Shown here: positions 30,169-38,874 of the stretch, one piece after another
Layout: each line of letters starts with the position of its first letter
Position numbering within the stretch: the stretch's first letter is position 1
NCBI RefSeq assembly: GCF_000706645.1
Contig: NZ_KL407338.1
Span: 15,405-79,404, forward strand
Source: Bartonella rochalimae ATCC BAA-1498
Lineage (GTDB): Bacteria > Pseudomonadota > Alphaproteobacteria > Rhizobiales > Rhizobiaceae
Length of the DNA: 64,000 nt
Direction of reading: 5' to 3'
Translations under genes and position numbers: made by a program
The notes under the pieces: model-generated
Told to the model about the DNA's origin: nothing
The model's input: the letters and a program-made list of their open reading frames with translations, nothing else
The model's database searches: none

Positions 30169-30954
30169 ATGACCAATTATGAAAATATTGTTGATGTTTC
30201 TGATTTATCTGTAACCTTCGGACGTGGTTATCGAGCAACGCCAGTTGTGAAAAATGTTAATTTTCATATTAAGCGTGGTGAAGCTTATGGTTTGATTGGT
30301 GAATCAGGGTGCGGTAAATCAACTATTTTAAATGCATTAGTTGGGTTAGTTCCCTGTTCGAGTGGACAGGTCATTTTTGATGGAAAAGAAGTACCGCAGA
30401 AAAAAGATAAGGCTTTTCTACGTCGTATTCAAATGGTCTTTCAAGATCCTTATGCATCGCTTCATCCACGAAAAATGATTTATACTGCTCTTTCTGAAGC
30501 TCTCTCCATCCATAACATGGATAATAAAGAAGAACGGATACAGAATGTTTTGGATTCTGTTGGTTTAGGTTCTTCATTTTTTTATCGTTATCCACATGAA
30601 TTATCTGGAGGTCAACGTCAACGTGTTGCTCTTGCGCGTGCTTTGATTATTGAACCAGCAGTTTTGTTACTTGATGAACCCACATCTGCATTGGATGTAT
30701 CTGTGCAGGCTGAAATTTTAAATTTATTAAAATCATTACGACAAGAAAAACATTTGACTTATTTAATGGTTTCTCATGATCTTGCTGTTATTGCACATAT
30801 ATGCGATCGTGCTGGGATTATGCATAAAGGTGTAATTGTTGAGGAGTTAAGCAATAGCGATTTGCGTCATTTACACGCAAAAGATGACTATACAAAGATG
30901 TTTTTTAAATCCAGTATTGAGGCTATTGTTCATAGAGAAGAGAGAGCATTATAA
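30169..30954 (+). CDS. ABC transporter ATP-binding protein, DppF-like
   Basis: The second ATPase of the importer, 261 residues from the ATG at 30169, which has AGAGG six bases before it and starts one base after the previous stop. It shows Walker A GLIGESGCGKST, a Q loop in MVFQDPYASLHPR, signature LSGGQRQRVALARAL, Walker B VLLLDEPTSALD and the switch histidine in MVSHDLA. It closes the operon; no terminator is obvious after it. Confidence 0.92.
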   Translation: MTNYENIVDVSDLSVTFGRGYRATPVVKNVNFHIKRGEAYGLIGESGCGKSTILNALVGLVPCSSGQVIFDGKEVPQKKDKAFLRRIQMVFQDPYASLHPRKMIYTALSEALSIHNMDNKEERIQNVLDSVGLGSSFFYRYPHELSGGQRQRVALARALIIEPAVLLLDEPTSALDVSVQAEILNLLKSLRQEKHLTYLMVSHDLAVIAHICDRAGIMHKGVIVEELSNSDLRHLHAKDDYTKMFFKSSIEAIVHREERAL

Positions 30955-31392
30955 GTCTTATGAGGAGATCAACTTTCTTTTTTAGATAGCTTTTTTCAAA
31001 ACTAGGAATTTTAAAAGTATAGGGTGAAAAGTTAATTTGAATGATCAGGTTATGTTCTGTGTATATGATTATACATGACTTCATTATAAATCCGAGCAAT
31101 TAATTCTGAACAACTCGTATTATTCTTTGTGCTCATACTGCTTTTAATCATTTTATTATAAAAATTGAAAATAAAAAATACAGAAAAATAATTGTTTCAT
31201 TTTTCCATATAATTACATTAAGTCCTTGAGTGATGAAAGAATAGTATTACTATAAAATTTTTTTAAGAAAAATTTATGTATTTTTTATTGCTTTCTATTC
31301 ATTGATTATAAAAAGTTATTTATAATAATTCAGCAAAATTAATTGGAGTTATATGATGAAAATTTTTCTAAAAAATGTCATAAAATAAATAT
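30955..31392. other. Intergenic region between importer operon and tRNA-Met
   Basis: About 440 AT-rich bases. I see no open frame of note, no clean terminator hairpin and no RNA gene before the tRNA. Confidence 0.35.
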
Positions 31393-31469
31393 TGGTAGCG
31401 GAGGAGGGATTCGAACCCCCGACACAAGGATTATGATTCCTCTGCTCTAACCTACTGAGCTACTCCGCC
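31393..31469 (-). tRNA. tRNA-Met (anticodon CAT, elongator type)
   Basis: The minus strand gives a 77-base cloverleaf with an encoded CCA. The D arm is GCTCAGTAGGTTAGAGC, the anticodon stem GAGGA/TCCTT with loop ATCATAA (anticodon CAT), and the T arm GGGGGTTCGAATCCCTC. The acceptor begins GGCGGAG and ends CTCCGCTACCA, with a G-U first pair. The arm sequences resemble elongator tRNA-Met. A tRNA-Ile whose C34 is modified to lysidine cannot be fully excluded from sequence. Confidence 0.9.
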
Positions 31470-31640
31470 AAAACAGATAAATCTGATTAAGTCATTTTAT
31501 CTTTTGTGGATACTAAGAGGTAGAATAGTAAGATGTCAAGCATCGTTTTTAAGCTTTTCTCTTGTTATTCTGTTTCATCCCGGATATGGAATGAATTGAA
31601 AGTATAAATTTTATATAATTGACAGAATAAGGCATAAAAA

Positions 31641-32597
31641 ATGGCGCCACGTGTAGCGGTTTTAGGGTGCGGTTATTGGGGTAAAAATCATATACAGACC
31701 CTTCAAACTCTTGGAGTTTTAGCAGCAGTTTCTGATACTGATGCTGATCGCGCTGCACATTTTGCAAATACGTATGGTGTTATAGCTATTACACCCGATG
31801 AGCTTTTTACTCATAAAGATATTGATGCACTTGTTCTAGCTTTACCCCCACAATTTCATACAGAAAATGCGCTACGGGCTCTTAAAAGTGGTAAGGATGT
31901 TTTGGTTGAAAAACCAATTGCTTTGAATGTAGCTGATGCTGAACTTCAAGTTAAGATTGCTCATGAATATGGGCGGATTTTTATGGTAGGCCATATTTTG
32001 CGTTTTCATCCTGCCTTTGAAAAATTATGTGAATTAATAGAGCAAGAAGCATTAGGAGATATCCGTTATATTTATTCTCATCGGTTAGGGTTCGGTAAAT
32101 TTCATACACAAAGCAGCGCTTTATGGGATCTTGCTCCTCATGATCTTTCAATGATTTTAGCTTTGACAAAATGTGAGCCTTCTCAGGTGCATGGAGAAGG
32201 ATCTGCAGTGATTAACCAGCTTTCTGATTTTGCGCATGTTCATATGACATTTCCCAATGGTATACGCAGTCACCTCTTTACTTCACGTCTTAGCCCTTAT
32301 TGCGAAAGGCGCTTAACAGTTGTTGGTACAAAGGCTATGCTTGTATTGGATGATATGGAACCGTGGAATCGTAAATTAGCATTCCACAATTTTTCTGTTT
32401 GGCAGGAGAATAAAAAATGGGTTTCTAAGGTTGATAAGATAAATTATATTGATGTTTGTGAAGGTTTACCGCTTACTTACGAATTACAGCATTTTCTAAA
32501 TTGTGTTGAGACACGTCAATTGCCTCGTACAAATGGGAAAGATGCTGTCGCTATTTTAAGAGTTTTAACTGCAGCTAGTGTCGACCATTATGAGTAA
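31641..32597 (+). CDS. gnnA: Gfo/Idh/MocA dehydrogenase, probable UDP-GlcNAc 3-dehydrogenase (GnnA-like)
   Basis: A 318-residue NAD-dependent sugar-nucleotide dehydrogenase. The Rossmann motif is VAVLGCGYWGKNHIQTL at the N-terminus, and the catalytic Lys is in VLVEKPIALN near residue 95. It ends before an aminotransferase gene, so the pair can oxidise C3 of a UDP-sugar and then aminate it. GnnA/GnnB do this to make UDP-GlcNAc3N for lipid A with amide-linked acyl chains, and Bartonella lipid A is known to have a 2,3-diamino-2,3-dideoxyglucose backbone. The WlbA-type O-antigen role is the alternative. Confidence 0.65.
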   Translation: MAPRVAVLGCGYWGKNHIQTLQTLGVLAAVSDTDADRAAHFANTYGVIAITPDELFTHKDIDALVLALPPQFHTENALRALKSGKDVLVEKPIALNVADAELQVKIAHEYGRIFMVGHILRFHPAFEKLCELIEQEALGDIRYIYSHRLGFGKFHTQSSALWDLAPHDLSMILALTKCEPSQVHGEGSAVINQLSDFAHVHMTFPNGIRSHLFTSRLSPYCERRLTVVGTKAMLVLDDMEPWNRKLAFHNFSVWQENKKWVSKVDKINYIDVCEGLPLTYELQHFLNCVETRQLPRTNGKDAVAILRVLTAASVDHYE

Positions 32598-32642
32598 AAG
32601 ATAAAGTATGCTTTCCTAATTGTAATTATCAATGGAGTTAAT

Positions 32643-33761
32643 ATGCAATTCATTGACCTTGGAGCGCAGCGTGCGCGCATCGAAGATAAAATTAATGCTG
32701 CAATTGCGCATGTTATAGCCAGTGGTCAGTATATTTTAGGACCGAAAGTAACAGAATTTGAAGAAAAGTTAGCAGATTATCTTGGCGTTAAACATGTTAT
32801 TGCTTGTGCTAATGGAACAGATGCATTGATGATGCCTCTTATGGCTAAAAATATTGGTCCAGGGGATGCTGTCTTTTGTCCTAGCTTTACTTTTTCTGCA
32901 ACGGCAGAGGTTGCGGCTTTGGTAGGAGCAGAGCCTGTATTTGTTGATGTAAGGTCCGATACATTCAATATTGATGTTAATAAACTTTGTGAAGCAATCG
33001 CAATGATTAAAAAAGAGGGACGTCTTAAACCAAAGGCTATTATTGCTGTCGATTTATTTGGGCTTCCTGCTGACTATAGTCAAATTTCTCTAGTGGCTGA
33101 AAAAGAAAATCTTTTTGTTATTGAAGATACTGCTCAATCGATAGGTGGTAAAAGTGGTCATATTATGTGTGGCGCTTTTGGTGACGTTGCCGCAACGAGT
33201 TTTTATCCAGCAAAACCTTTAGGGTGTTATGGTGACGGGGGCGCTATGATGACCAATGATGATGATATGGCAGCCCTTTTACGTTCAATATTATTTCATG
33301 GTAAAGGTAAAACGCAATATGACAATGTGCGTATTGGTATGAATTCACGATTAGATACAATTCAAGCTGCGATTTTGTTAGAAAAGCTTGTTATTTTTGA
33401 AGATGAGATAGAAAAACGTGCAGCAATTGCTCAACGTTATTCTGAGAATTTAAAGGATATTGTGGCAGTTCCAGAAGTGGAAGAAAATGTTCGTTGTGCT
33501 TATGCACAATACACTATTAAGGTGAAAAATCGTGATCAGTTAAAAGCCTATTTACAAAAAAATGGCGTTCCTACAATGGTTTATTATAATACTCCATTAC
33601 ATTTACAACCAGCTTATAAAAATTTTCCCTATGTAAAGGATTCTCTTTCTGTTTCTGAGTATTTAGGAAGTTGTGTCTTAAGCTTACCTATGTATCCTTA
33701 TTTATCTCAAAGCGATCAAGATAAAATTATTCAATGTATAAGAGATTTTTATAGTGCGTAA
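32643..33761 (+). CDS. gnnB: DegT/DnrJ/EryC1/StrS aminotransferase, probable GnnB-like
   Basis: A PLP-dependent sugar aminotransferase of 372 residues. It opens MQFIDLGAQRARIEDKI with GQYILGPKVTEFEEKLADYL, has CANGTDALMMPLMA at the cofactor site, and the PLP-binding Lys in TSFYPAKPLGCYGDGG near residue 190. It follows the dehydrogenase by 45 bases on the same strand. In the pathway proposed, it places an amino group at C3 of the keto-sugar using glutamate. A WlbC/WecE-type role in a surface polysaccharide is the alternative, but no glycosyltransferase gene is nearby. Confidence 0.65.
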   Translation: MQFIDLGAQRARIEDKINAAIAHVIASGQYILGPKVTEFEEKLADYLGVKHVIACANGTDALMMPLMAKNIGPGDAVFCPSFTFSATAEVAALVGAEPVFVDVRSDTFNIDVNKLCEAIAMIKKEGRLKPKAIIAVDLFGLPADYSQISLVAEKENLFVIEDTAQSIGGKSGHIMCGAFGDVAATSFYPAKPLGCYGDGGAMMTNDDDMAALLRSILFHGKGKTQYDNVRIGMNSRLDTIQAAILLEKLVIFEDEIEKRAAIAQRYSENLKDIVAVPEVEENVRCAYAQYTIKVKNRDQLKAYLQKNGVPTMVYYNTPLHLQPAYKNFPYVKDSLSVSEYLGSCVLSLPMYPYLSQSDQDKIIQCIRDFYSA

Positions 33762-34240
33762 AATTTGTAAAAGAATCGCACTATTTATGGAACATTGTAT
33801 ACTGTAAGGTCCTGATTAATTCAGTCTATATCACTTTTCATATCTATTAATGATTTCATGCGTTCTTTCACTTATAACGCTGATATCAAATGGATCATGA
33901 AAGTTGAGAATATAGTCCTATTTATAGAAAAAGAAATTGCAAATATTCATGCCAGTATGAAGGAAAACATAAATATCCTCTCATTATACTAATATTTTGG
34001 TCAGATTGTATATCCTAAAAGACTGCAAAAAACTTTAAAATAAGAAAAATTATAAAAGAAATACGATATTTTACAGATGAAACTTGAATAGTAAAAGTTT
34101 ATCATTTGCAAATTAGCTATTGTTGACAGTGTGAATTCATAATAACAAAGTTTTCATGGCATTGATATTAATCAATGATGTTCGTTGTTGATCTTTCAGT
34201 TATCAGCTTATCAAAAACGTCTTTTATTGTTTAGCTGTAA
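33762..34240. other. Intergenic region, no gene seen
   Basis: About 480 AT-rich bases between convergent genes. I see no supported ORF, RNA gene or strong terminator. Confidence 0.35.
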
Positions 34241-34903
34241 TTAATTTTCAGGGAGGGGAGTTTTTTTAGTATTAACAATTTTTTTGCGAATATAAGATGC
34301 AAGGTCGTTTTTGTTTTTAGAGCCTTTAATTAATTTATTAATAGATGAGTCTTTACCCTCTTTTATAGCGATGTGAGCAGCTAGCGTGGCTGCTAATTCT
34401 TTTGTTTCTTCACATAATTCATGCAGTAGTTGATCTTTAGCAGCAGTATCAAGCTCATCTATTTGAATATTTTTTAAGCGTTTTTTATAATGCGCTATTT
34501 TCTCATGCATAGCTTTAATTTCCTTTATGAAAGTATTTGTTGCAAGAACATTATTTTTTTTCTCTACCGATTCTGTTTTAGGAGAGAGAAGGGGTGTGCA
34601 CTGCGGTGGAAAATATGAAGAGCAGAGCTGTTCTTTTTGGAGGCTAAGTTGTATTTTTAGTTGAGCATATTTTTTTTGTAAAGAATCATATTTTTGTGCA
34701 TGGCGCGCCAATTCTACGGCATGCTGGGCACAAAGAAAGTTTTGGTTTGCTTGTATTTCAATAAGCGATAACGGAATTTTTGCAGAAACAGATTTGTATG
34801 CAAAATGAAGAACTTTACGCCAAATGAGAGGGGAAATCAGTACTAATAACCAAGAAATGGTCGCAATTCCGAGAATAAAAAAAAGAATTGATTGGATAAA
34901 CAT
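34241..34903 (-). CDS. Membrane-anchored coiled-coil protein of unknown function
   Basis: A 220-residue protein with one N-terminal membrane segment (SILFFILGIATISWLLVLISPL, about residues 4-25). A long helical, charged region follows, predicted coiled coil (DSLQKKYAQLKIQLSLQKEQL and EIKAMHEKIAHYKKRLKNI), and then a Lys-rich tail. The topology is N-in anchor with a cytoplasmic or periplasmic coil. I do not recognise a named family. It lies 23 bases downstream of eipA on the same strand, so a shared envelope role is likely but inferred. Confidence 0.6.
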   Translation of the reverse strand: MFIQSILFFILGIATISWLLVLISPLIWRKVLHFAYKSVSAKIPLSLIEIQANQNFLCAQHAVELARHAQKYDSLQKKYAQLKIQLSLQKEQLCSSYFPPQCTPLLSPKTESVEKKNNVLATNTFIKEIKAMHEKIAHYKKRLKNIQIDELDTAAKDQLLHELCEETKELAATLAAHIAIKEGKDSSINKLIKGSKNKNDLASYIRKKIVNTKKTPLPEN

Positions 34904-34926
34904 AATGCCTCTTTTCAGTCAGAGTG

Positions 34927-35523
34927 TTAAAATGGGTTCCATGTTGGTGTGGGTGTTAATTTTAAATATCCCATATTGATGCTAAGGCGTGCGCCAATGC
35001 CTGTGCGTATCGGAATGAGCAGAGTATTATCCCGTTTAAGAACATGAAAGCCAACTCCTGCAATTAAATAGGCCGAACCTGAAATACCTCCATAGCGTCC
35101 CCATAAATTATTTATCTTATTAAGATCATAAACTAAGATCATTAAACGGGATCCTTGACCGCCAAAATCCCATCCTATAGAAGGACCTTGCCAAAAAACT
35201 TTATGCTGCCCATAATTTTTTGTGAAGATTTTTCCTTCACCATAAGTTAATCCGGCAAAAAAAGCTCCAGATGCTTCTTCTCCTAAAATATAAGCACTTG
35301 GATGTCCGTGTCGTGAAAAAATTTTTTCAATTGCAGTGGCTATGCTTCCTGCTGTTTTCCCAAAAAAATTATGACCAGAAGAAATAATTTCTTGCAACGA
35401 GAAATTTTGATCATTTTCTTCTATTGGTGAGAGTTGGGCATTTGCAATATTTGTTATTATGAATAAAAGCGATGCAAAAAGTACAATATTCATATACCAA
35501 CGTGATAAAAGAGAGTGTGTCAT
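34927..35523 (-). CDS. eipA: Envelope integrity protein EipA (DUF1134)
   Basis: A periplasmic protein of 198 residues with a signal peptide (hydrophobic segment MNIVLFASLLFIITNIANA, cleavage after NA). The DUF1134 body has HPSAYILGEEASGAFFAGLT, GEGKIFTK and WQGPSIGWDFGGQGSRLMIL. In Brucella the DUF1134 protein EipA is needed for cell-envelope integrity and is controlled by CtrA. The gene lies near ctrA here. The ORF starts at an ATG ten codons before the hydrophobic core. It likely heads an operon with the coiled-coil gene after it. Confidence 0.82.
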   Translation of the reverse strand: MTHSLLSRWYMNIVLFASLLFIITNIANAQLSPIEENDQNFSLQEIISSGHNFFGKTAGSIATAIEKIFSRHGHPSAYILGEEASGAFFAGLTYGEGKIFTKNYGQHKVFWQGPSIGWDFGGQGSRLMILVYDLNKINNLWGRYGGISGSAYLIAGVGFHVLKRDNTLLIPIRTGIGARLSINMGYLKLTPTPTWNPF

Positions 35524-35734
35524 GGGATTTTTCCCTTTTAATTTTAAGTTAATTTATACACAAATACGAATTATAATGTTTATCCAATAGATAGAAAATA
35601 AGGCATAAAGTTATTTAAATTCTTAAATTTATTCTTAAAAAGAAGATTTTAATGTGATTGTTCAATTTCTGTACATACATTAGGTGCTAAGAGTTGCAGT
35701 TGAAAAACATTCAGAATTGAGGAGCTATATAAAT

Positions 35735-36373
35735 ATGACATTAGCTATTTCTTTGAAGTCTACTGATTTGGCTGCTTTGCTTTGTAGTCGTATTTGCCAC
35801 GATTTAATTTCTCCTATTGGTGCTATTCAAAATGCTATGGAGCTTTATGATGAAGGTAATGCTGATGAAGATGTTTTACAATTAGTGCGTTTATCTGTTG
35901 CAAATGCTTCTGCACGTTTACAATTTGCGCGATTAGCTTTTGGGGCTGTAGGAGGAGTAGAGGACAAAGTAGATACGATTTTTGCTGAACAAGTGTCTCA
36001 ACAATATATGAAAGAAGAAAAAGCAATTTTGAAATGGCAGGCTGCTTCTTTTCTTCTACCGAAAGATGAAATTAAACTTTTGCTTAATTTATTATTGATT
36101 GCAAATGCGACGGTTTCTCAAGGTGGTGAAATAGGTGTTGTAATTTTACAAAATACAGATCAACGTTTATTTCGATTCGAAATTCGTGGTAAAATATTAC
36201 GTATCCCTTCTCATTTTATTGAATTATATAACGGAAAAATGCCGGAAGAGCTAATTGATGCACGTATTGCTCAGTTCTATTATACGATATTACTTGCTGA
36301 GATAACAGCTATGAAAATAAGCATACACGAAACCAGTGACTGCATTATTTTCGAATGTATAAAGAAGTTCTGA
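35735..36373 (+). CDS. chpT: ChpT-like histidine phosphotransferase
   Basis: ChpT relays phosphate from the hybrid kinase CckA to CtrA and CpdR. The 212-residue protein has the helix with the phospho-accepting histidine (LLCSRICHDLISPIGAIQNA), and a second alpha/beta domain related to the ATPase fold of kinases but without its nucleotide motifs. The frame opens at a GTG (35684), but GAGGAG lies ten bases before the ATG at 35735, which also gives the family's usual N-terminus. It is convergent with ctrA, its target, 140 bases away. Confidence 0.88.
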   Translation: MTLAISLKSTDLAALLCSRICHDLISPIGAIQNAMELYDEGNADEDVLQLVRLSVANASARLQFARLAFGAVGGVEDKVDTIFAEQVSQQYMKEEKAILKWQAASFLLPKDEIKLLLNLLLIANATVSQGGEIGVVILQNTDQRLFRFEIRGKILRIPSHFIELYNGKMPEELIDARIAQFYYTILLAEITAMKISIHETSDCIIFECIKKF

Positions 36374-36465
36374 ACAAGATAAAATTTTTCACTATATTAA
36401 AAAAAATAGCTGAGATGCTATTTAATGAATGATAATTATAGGATTTTTATTGATCAATAACAAAA

Positions 36466-36495
36466 AAAATCTCAGCATATAATATCTGAGATTTT
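36466..36495. terminator. Hairpin terminator between chpT and ctrA
   Basis: AAAATCTCAG and CTGAGATTTT form a 10-bp perfect stem, with A and T runs on both sides, in the gap between the convergent genes. It can work in both directions. Confidence 0.8.
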
Positions 36496-36516
36496 AAGAG
36501 TTATGATTTTTGTTAT

Positions 36517-37218
36517 TTAAGCAGTTTTTCGTATGTTTTCTTCAACTGGATCACGTAATACGTAACCGCGTCCCCAAACTGTATCAATATAATTGACGCC
36601 AGAAGATACTGCATCCAGTTTTTTCCGCAGCTTGCAGATAAAGACATCAATAATTTTGAGTTCAGGTTCATCCATACCACCGTAGAGATGATTGAGGAAC
36701 ATTTCTTTAGTAAGTGTAGTACCCTTGCGTAGAGATAGAAGTTCTAGCATTTGGTATTCTTTTCCTGTTAGATGAACAGGACGACCTGCAATTTCGACTG
36801 TTTTAGCATCGAGATTAACAGTAAGATCGCCAGTAATGATAACTGATTGTGCATGACCTTTAGAACGACGAACAACAGCGTGAATACGTGCAATTAATTC
36901 ATCTTTATGGAAAGGTTTAGTCATGTAATCATCAGCACCAAAGCCAAAACCACGAACTTTATCTTCAATCCCTCCCATACCAGAAAGGATAAGCACGGGA
37001 GTCTTTATTTTTTCTAGCCTTAGAGTCCGTAAGACTTCATAGCCTGACATATCAGGAAGATTCAGATCAAGCAAAATGATATCATAATCATAGAGTTTAC
37101 CTAGATCGATACCTTCTTCACCCAGATCAGTAATGTAAACATTAAAATTTTCTGATTTTAGCATCAATTCGATGCTTTTAGTGGTTGTTTTATCATCTTC
37201 AATTAATAATACGCGCAT
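36517..37218 (-). CDS. ctrA: Cell-cycle response regulator CtrA
   Basis: CtrA is the essential master regulator of the alphaproteobacterial cell cycle: it binds TTAA-N7-TTAA sites, blocks replication initiation and drives division and motility genes. The 233-residue protein has the receiver domain with acidic pocket [12 protein letters not shown], the phospho-acceptor Asp in [14 protein letters not shown] and Lys in MTKPFHKDE. An OmpR-type winged helix follows, with [20 protein letters not shown] and [15 protein letters not shown]. It sits between chpT and the fliJ-like and sciP genes, a typical Rhizobiales layout. Confidence 0.96.
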   Translation of the reverse strand: MRVLLIEDDKTTTKSIELMLKSENFNVYITDLGEEGIDLGKLYDYDIILLDLNLPDMSGYEVLRTLRLEKIKTPVLILSGMGGIEDKVRGFGFGADDYMTKPFHKDELIARIHAVVRRSKGHAQSVIITGDLTVNLDAKTVEIAGRPVHLTGKEYQMLELLSLRKGTTLTKEMFLNHLYGGMDEPELKIIDVFICKLRKKLDAVSSGVNYIDTVWGRGYVLRDPVEENIRKTA

Positions 37219-37771
37219 TTCATTTCCTCATCTTGCTCCTCCCGAATCAAGTGGAGCATTTTTATTTCATAACAGTTAGTAAAATGACTGTTCATAAAAA
37301 ATAATTCACAAAATCAAACACTTAATATTTAAGTGCTTATGAATAGCTCAGCAGTACGCGTAACAATTGCCGCTGTTTCCCCCACTATCTTAGATAGTGG
37401 TTAACAAAATATTTTTATTTTTGAAAGAGGTGAATAAAATTATTTTAGAAAAATTTCATATTTTAAAAATTTGATAGGATAATCGGTGCTATATTTTATT
37501 AATTTGTGACGCAAAAAAGTTTTATAATTTACTGTTTTAAAATTTTTATATTTATTTACCGAGATTTAAGTCTCTTCGATTTAATAAGAGCATCATGTGA
37601 AGAAAGAGTTAGCGCTTTTAAAATGAGGCTTCGTTTGTAGTAGTTTAAAATGCTAAAGAAATTTAAATTAAAAATTGCTTTTTATTTTCAATGAAAAGAG
37701 TGAAAATAAAGGTATAGAGGGTATATATGAGCGCTAATTTGAGTTTTGGTGTAGTTTAAGGAGTATGAGGT
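37219..37771. promoter_or_regulatory. ctrA / fliJ-like divergent regulatory region
   Basis: A 550-base AT-rich gap between divergent genes. It holds a GAATC site (GANTC, the CcrM methylation motif) at 37244-37248, just 26 bases before the ctrA ATG. It also has a palindrome CACTTAA-TAT-TTAAGTG at 37319-37335 and a 19-base palindrome CCACTATCT-T-AGATAGTGG at 37382-37400. In Caulobacter ctrA transcription depends on GANTC methylation and CtrA autoregulation. Exact promoters cannot be fixed by eye. Confidence 0.5.
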
Positions 37772-38158
37772 ATGAAGTCACAGCAGAATATGGTGCAATT
37801 AAAGATGTTTCAAGTGCGAGAGAAGCGTCGTGAAATTGCACAGCTTGAGATGATGATTACAGAATTTGAACGAATGGTATTAGAGCTCGAAGAACAAATT
37901 GTTAATGAAGAGCGTAGATCGGGAAATAATGATATTCATCATTTCGCTTATTCAGCTTTTGCTCGTGCAGCACGACAGAGGCGTGATAATCTCACAGATT
38001 CGATTCGTGGTTTAAAGTTGCAGGAAACAAATGCTAAAATTGCCTTGAAAGAAATTGATACAGAGCTTCAACGTGCGCAAATTCTTGAAAAGAATGAGGA
38101 TAAGACAGCAACAGATAATCATCATACTTTTACTCAACTCCATTCAATGGTTGGGTAG
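37772..38158 (+). CDS. FliJ-like coiled-coil protein
   Basis: A 128-residue helical protein with a long coiled coil (residues about 8-100; LKMFQVREKRREIAQLEMMI and FERMVLELEEQIVNEERR), a layout like the flagellar export chaperone FliJ. The gene next to ctrA in Rhizobiales is often annotated this way. FliJ helps the export ATPase FliI. With a flagellin gene in this genome the role is plausible, but short coiled coils are easily over-called, so no symbol is given. A strong terminator follows. Confidence 0.6.
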   Translation: MKSQQNMVQLKMFQVREKRREIAQLEMMITEFERMVLELEEQIVNEERRSGNNDIHHFAYSAFARAARQRRDNLTDSIRGLKLQETNAKIALKEIDTELQRAQILEKNEDKTATDNHHTFTQLHSMVG

Positions 38159-38213
38159 TTGAAACTCCAGATTCTATATAGATAGATTTTTAAATTTTAT
38201 ATGCTGAAAGAAA

Positions 38214-38249
38214 AAAATAAGCCAAGCTTAAAAAAGCTTGGCTTATTTT
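38214..38249. terminator. Bidirectional terminator between fliJ-like gene and sciP
   Basis: AAAATAAGCCAAGCTT and AAGCTTGGCTTATTTT form a perfect 16-bp stem with loop AAAA between two convergent genes. The A and T runs on the stem ends make it work on both strands. Confidence 0.9.
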
Positions 38250-38278
38250 GAAATAAAATTTTGAACCGACATCATTAT

Positions 38279-38554
38279 TTAATGCCTATATTGTTGGGTT
38301 TTAGTTGTCCGTAATCCAGCTAAACCGTGTTCATCAATCGAACTTTGCCATGAAAGAAATTCTTCTATAGTTAAAGTGTAACGTTGACACGCCTCATCCA
38401 AACTTAATAATCCACCTCTAACAGCTGCAACAACTTCAGCTTTGCGACGGATAACCCAACGCTTTGTTGTTGTAGGCGGTAAGTCGGTGATGGTGAGTGG
38501 ACTTCCATCCGGACCAATAACATATTTTATTTGTGTTTTTATTAAATCAGTCAT
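38279..38554 (-). CDS. sciP: CtrA inhibitor SciP (DUF1153)
   Basis: SciP binds DNA-bound CtrA and stops it from recruiting RNA polymerase, so it closes the CtrA time window; in Caulobacter it also represses flagellar and other genes. The 91-residue protein starts MTDLIKTQIKYVIGPDGSPLT and has the DUF1153 helix-turn-helix (RWVIRRKAEVVAAVRGGLLS, then DEACQRYTLTIEEFLSWQ). It lies one gene from ctrA, as in other Rhizobiales. Confidence 0.9.
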   Translation of the reverse strand: MTDLIKTQIKYVIGPDGSPLTITDLPPTTTKRWVIRRKAEVVAAVRGGLLSLDEACQRYTLTIEEFLSWQSSIDEHGLAGLRTTKTQQYRH

Positions 38555-38874
38555 TGTATTTTCTACTGTAATATTTAAGAGCTAGAGACCTCAATATAAT
38601 ATATGAATAATATATGAGTTTTAAAAAAGAACTAAACTTGTTAAAAGAAAAATTAATAAAATCATTTGCAGATATTATAAATAAAACAATATGTTATAGT
38701 ATTTATAGTAATTTTTTATGAAAAAACCTCTATTTTAATTGATTGTTTTTTACTTTAAGCTCCTTCTTTGACAGTCTGATATCACTCGTTAGTTGTAGGG
38801 AAGACAAAAAAATAATATAAACGGAGCATAGTGCATATATTTAGCAGGCATTTTAAAAAATAGAGAGTGAATGT
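38555..38874. other. Intergenic region between sciP and mnmA
   Basis: 320 AT-rich bases between divergent genes. No ORF or RNA gene is seen; promoters of both genes should lie here. Confidence 0.35.
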
